In this document: piece after piece, positions 63,274-64,000 of the stretch
Layout of the letters: each line of letters begins with the position of its first letter
How positions within the stretch are numbered: position 1 is the stretch's first letter
From: Blastochloris tepida
Lineage (GTDB): Bacteria; Pseudomonadota; Alphaproteobacteria; Rhizobiales; Xanthobacteraceae
DNA: 64,000 nucleotides
Assembly: GCF_003966715.1 (NCBI RefSeq)
Contig: NZ_AP018907.1
Location: forward strand, 2,220,001-2,284,000
Direction of reading: 5' to 3'
Translations under genes and position numbers: made by a program
Notes under the pieces: model-generated
Databases searched by the model: none
What the model saw: the letters and a program-made list of their open reading frames with translations, nothing else
Told to the model about the DNA's origin: nothing

Positions 63274-64000
63274 GACCGAACCTCCGCCGGCTCCAGGCCT
63301 GGATGAGGTTGATCACCAAAAGCGCCATGAACGAGATCGCCAGCATGATGGTGGCGAGCGCCACCGCCCCGGTGTAGTTGAACTCCTCGAGCTGGATGAC
63401 GATCAGGAGCGGCGCGATCTCGGACACGAACGGCATGTTGCCGGCGATGAAGATCACCGAGCCGTATTCGCCGACCGCGCGGCCGAACGCCAGCGCGAAG
63501 CCGGTCAGCACCGCCGGTGCCAGCGCAGGCAGGACGACGCGCGCCACGGTTTGCACCCGCGAGGCGCCGAGCGTGGCGGAGGCCTCCTCGATCTCGCGGT
63601 CGAGATCGGCCAGAACCGGCTGAACAGTTCGCACCACGAATGGTAGCCCGATGAACACCAAGGCCACGAAAATGCCAAGCGGCGTGTACGCAACGGAAAT
63701 GCCGAGCGGCAGAAGCCGTGAGCCGACCCAGCCGTTCGGTGCATAGATCGCAGTGAGGGCGATTCCAGCGACCGCTGTGGGCAGCGCAAACGGCAAATCG
63801 ACCATGGCATCCAACAGCCGCCGGCCGGGAAACGCATAGCGAGTCAGGACCCACGCCACGACAAACCCGCTCACCGCGTTGAGCGCGGCCGCCGCGAATG
63901 CGACCCCGAACGTCAGCCTCAGCGCCGCGGCGGTCCGCGGCGCTGTCGCAGTCTCCCAAAGCCCCTCAATCCCGAGACCAGAGGCACGGCCTACCAGAAC
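63266..64000 (-). CDS. cysT: Sulfate ABC transporter permease CysT (5' end outside window)
   Basis: The frame is open to the last base, giving 244 residues of CysT without its N-terminus. Membrane segments and the loop ATLGASRVQTVARVVLPALA are clear, as is LPFALPTAVAGIALTAIYAP. It pairs with CysW. A GTG at 63874 (VSGFVVAWVL) is internal and not the true start, since the permease sequence continues upstream (LRLTFGVAFAAAALNA). A sulfate-binding protein gene probably lies beyond the edge. Confidence 0.92.
   Translation of the reverse strand, partial: VLVGRASGLGIEGLWETATAPRTAAALRLTFGVAFAAAALNAVSGFVVAWVLTRYAFPGRRLLDAMVDLPFALPTAVAGIALTAIYAPNGWVGSRLLPLGISVAYTPLGIFVALVFIGLPFVVRTVQPVLADLDREIEEASATLGASRVQTVARVVLPALAPAVLTGFALAFGRAVGEYGSVIFIAGNMPFVSEIAPLLIVIQLEEFNYTGAVALATIMLAISFMALLVINLIQAWSRRRFGHV

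Overview
The window is high-GC DNA from an alphaproteobacterium, most likely Hyphomicrobiales (Bradyrhizobium/Rhodopseudomonas/Xanthobacter side). This rests on gene order (plsX-fabH-ihfA-MerR; glyA-nrdR-ribD-ribE-ribH-nusB-thiL), on the DUF2849 and DUF934 genes inside a cysteine cluster, and on the palindromic intergenic repeats. The genus is not certain. The left 28.9 kb is accessory DNA in two blocks; the right 35 kb is chromosomal backbone.

Region 1 (1-8709) is the right part of an accessory block that starts outside the window. It holds the 3' end of an IS66 element, a leucine-rich-repeat Roc GTPase gene that has lost its 3' end next to that element, an orphan D12-class adenine methyltransferase, and an ietA-ietS pair (AAA ATPase and subtilisin-like protease, known as a toxin-antitoxin and phage-defence pair). 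ietS is split by an intact 1034-bp IS481-family element between its catalytic Asn and Ser codons. Removing the element and one copy of its 6-bp target duplication restores one 779-codon frame.

Region 2 (8663-28888) is an integrated island bounded by two identical 47-bp copies of the 3' half of a tRNA-Pro(GGG) gene. Its mobility half (22.4-28.7 kb, minus strand) is integrase, a hypothetical, an AlpA-like regulator, small genes, a second helix-turn-helix protein and a primase-polymerase/ATPase. No capsid or tail genes are visible, so it resembles a phage satellite or small integrative element. Its cargo is a type I restriction-modification operon ordered hsdM / GIY-YIG nuclease / hsdS / fic / hsdR, a ClpP-fold secreted protein, two overlapping small ORFs and a DUF429-like gene. 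Neither att copy has the tRNA 5' half next to it, which suggests regions 1 and 2 are stacked in tandem at one tRNA gene lying further left.

Region 3 (28.9-54.1 kb) is backbone: MerR regulator, ihfA, fabH, plsX, DUF177, an exported protein, bamE, then glyA, nrdR, riboflavin genes, nusB, thiL (with a long extra N-terminus), an EAL phosphodiesterase, aspS, rnd, yjbQ, a RuBisCO-like protein, rmlA and a phenylacetate-CoA-ligase-like gene. Two families of dispersed palindromic repeats (about 127 bp and 120 bp) lie between genes. The 127-bp family supplies the TGA stop codon of three neighbouring genes.

Region 4 (54.1-64.0 kb, all minus strand) is a compact sulfate-assimilation cluster read cysT-cysW-cysA-cysG-DUF2849-cysI-cysH-DUF934-cysD-cysNC. 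It covers sulfate uptake, activation to APS/PAPS, reduction to sulfite and sulfide, and siroheme supply. cysT runs off the window end.
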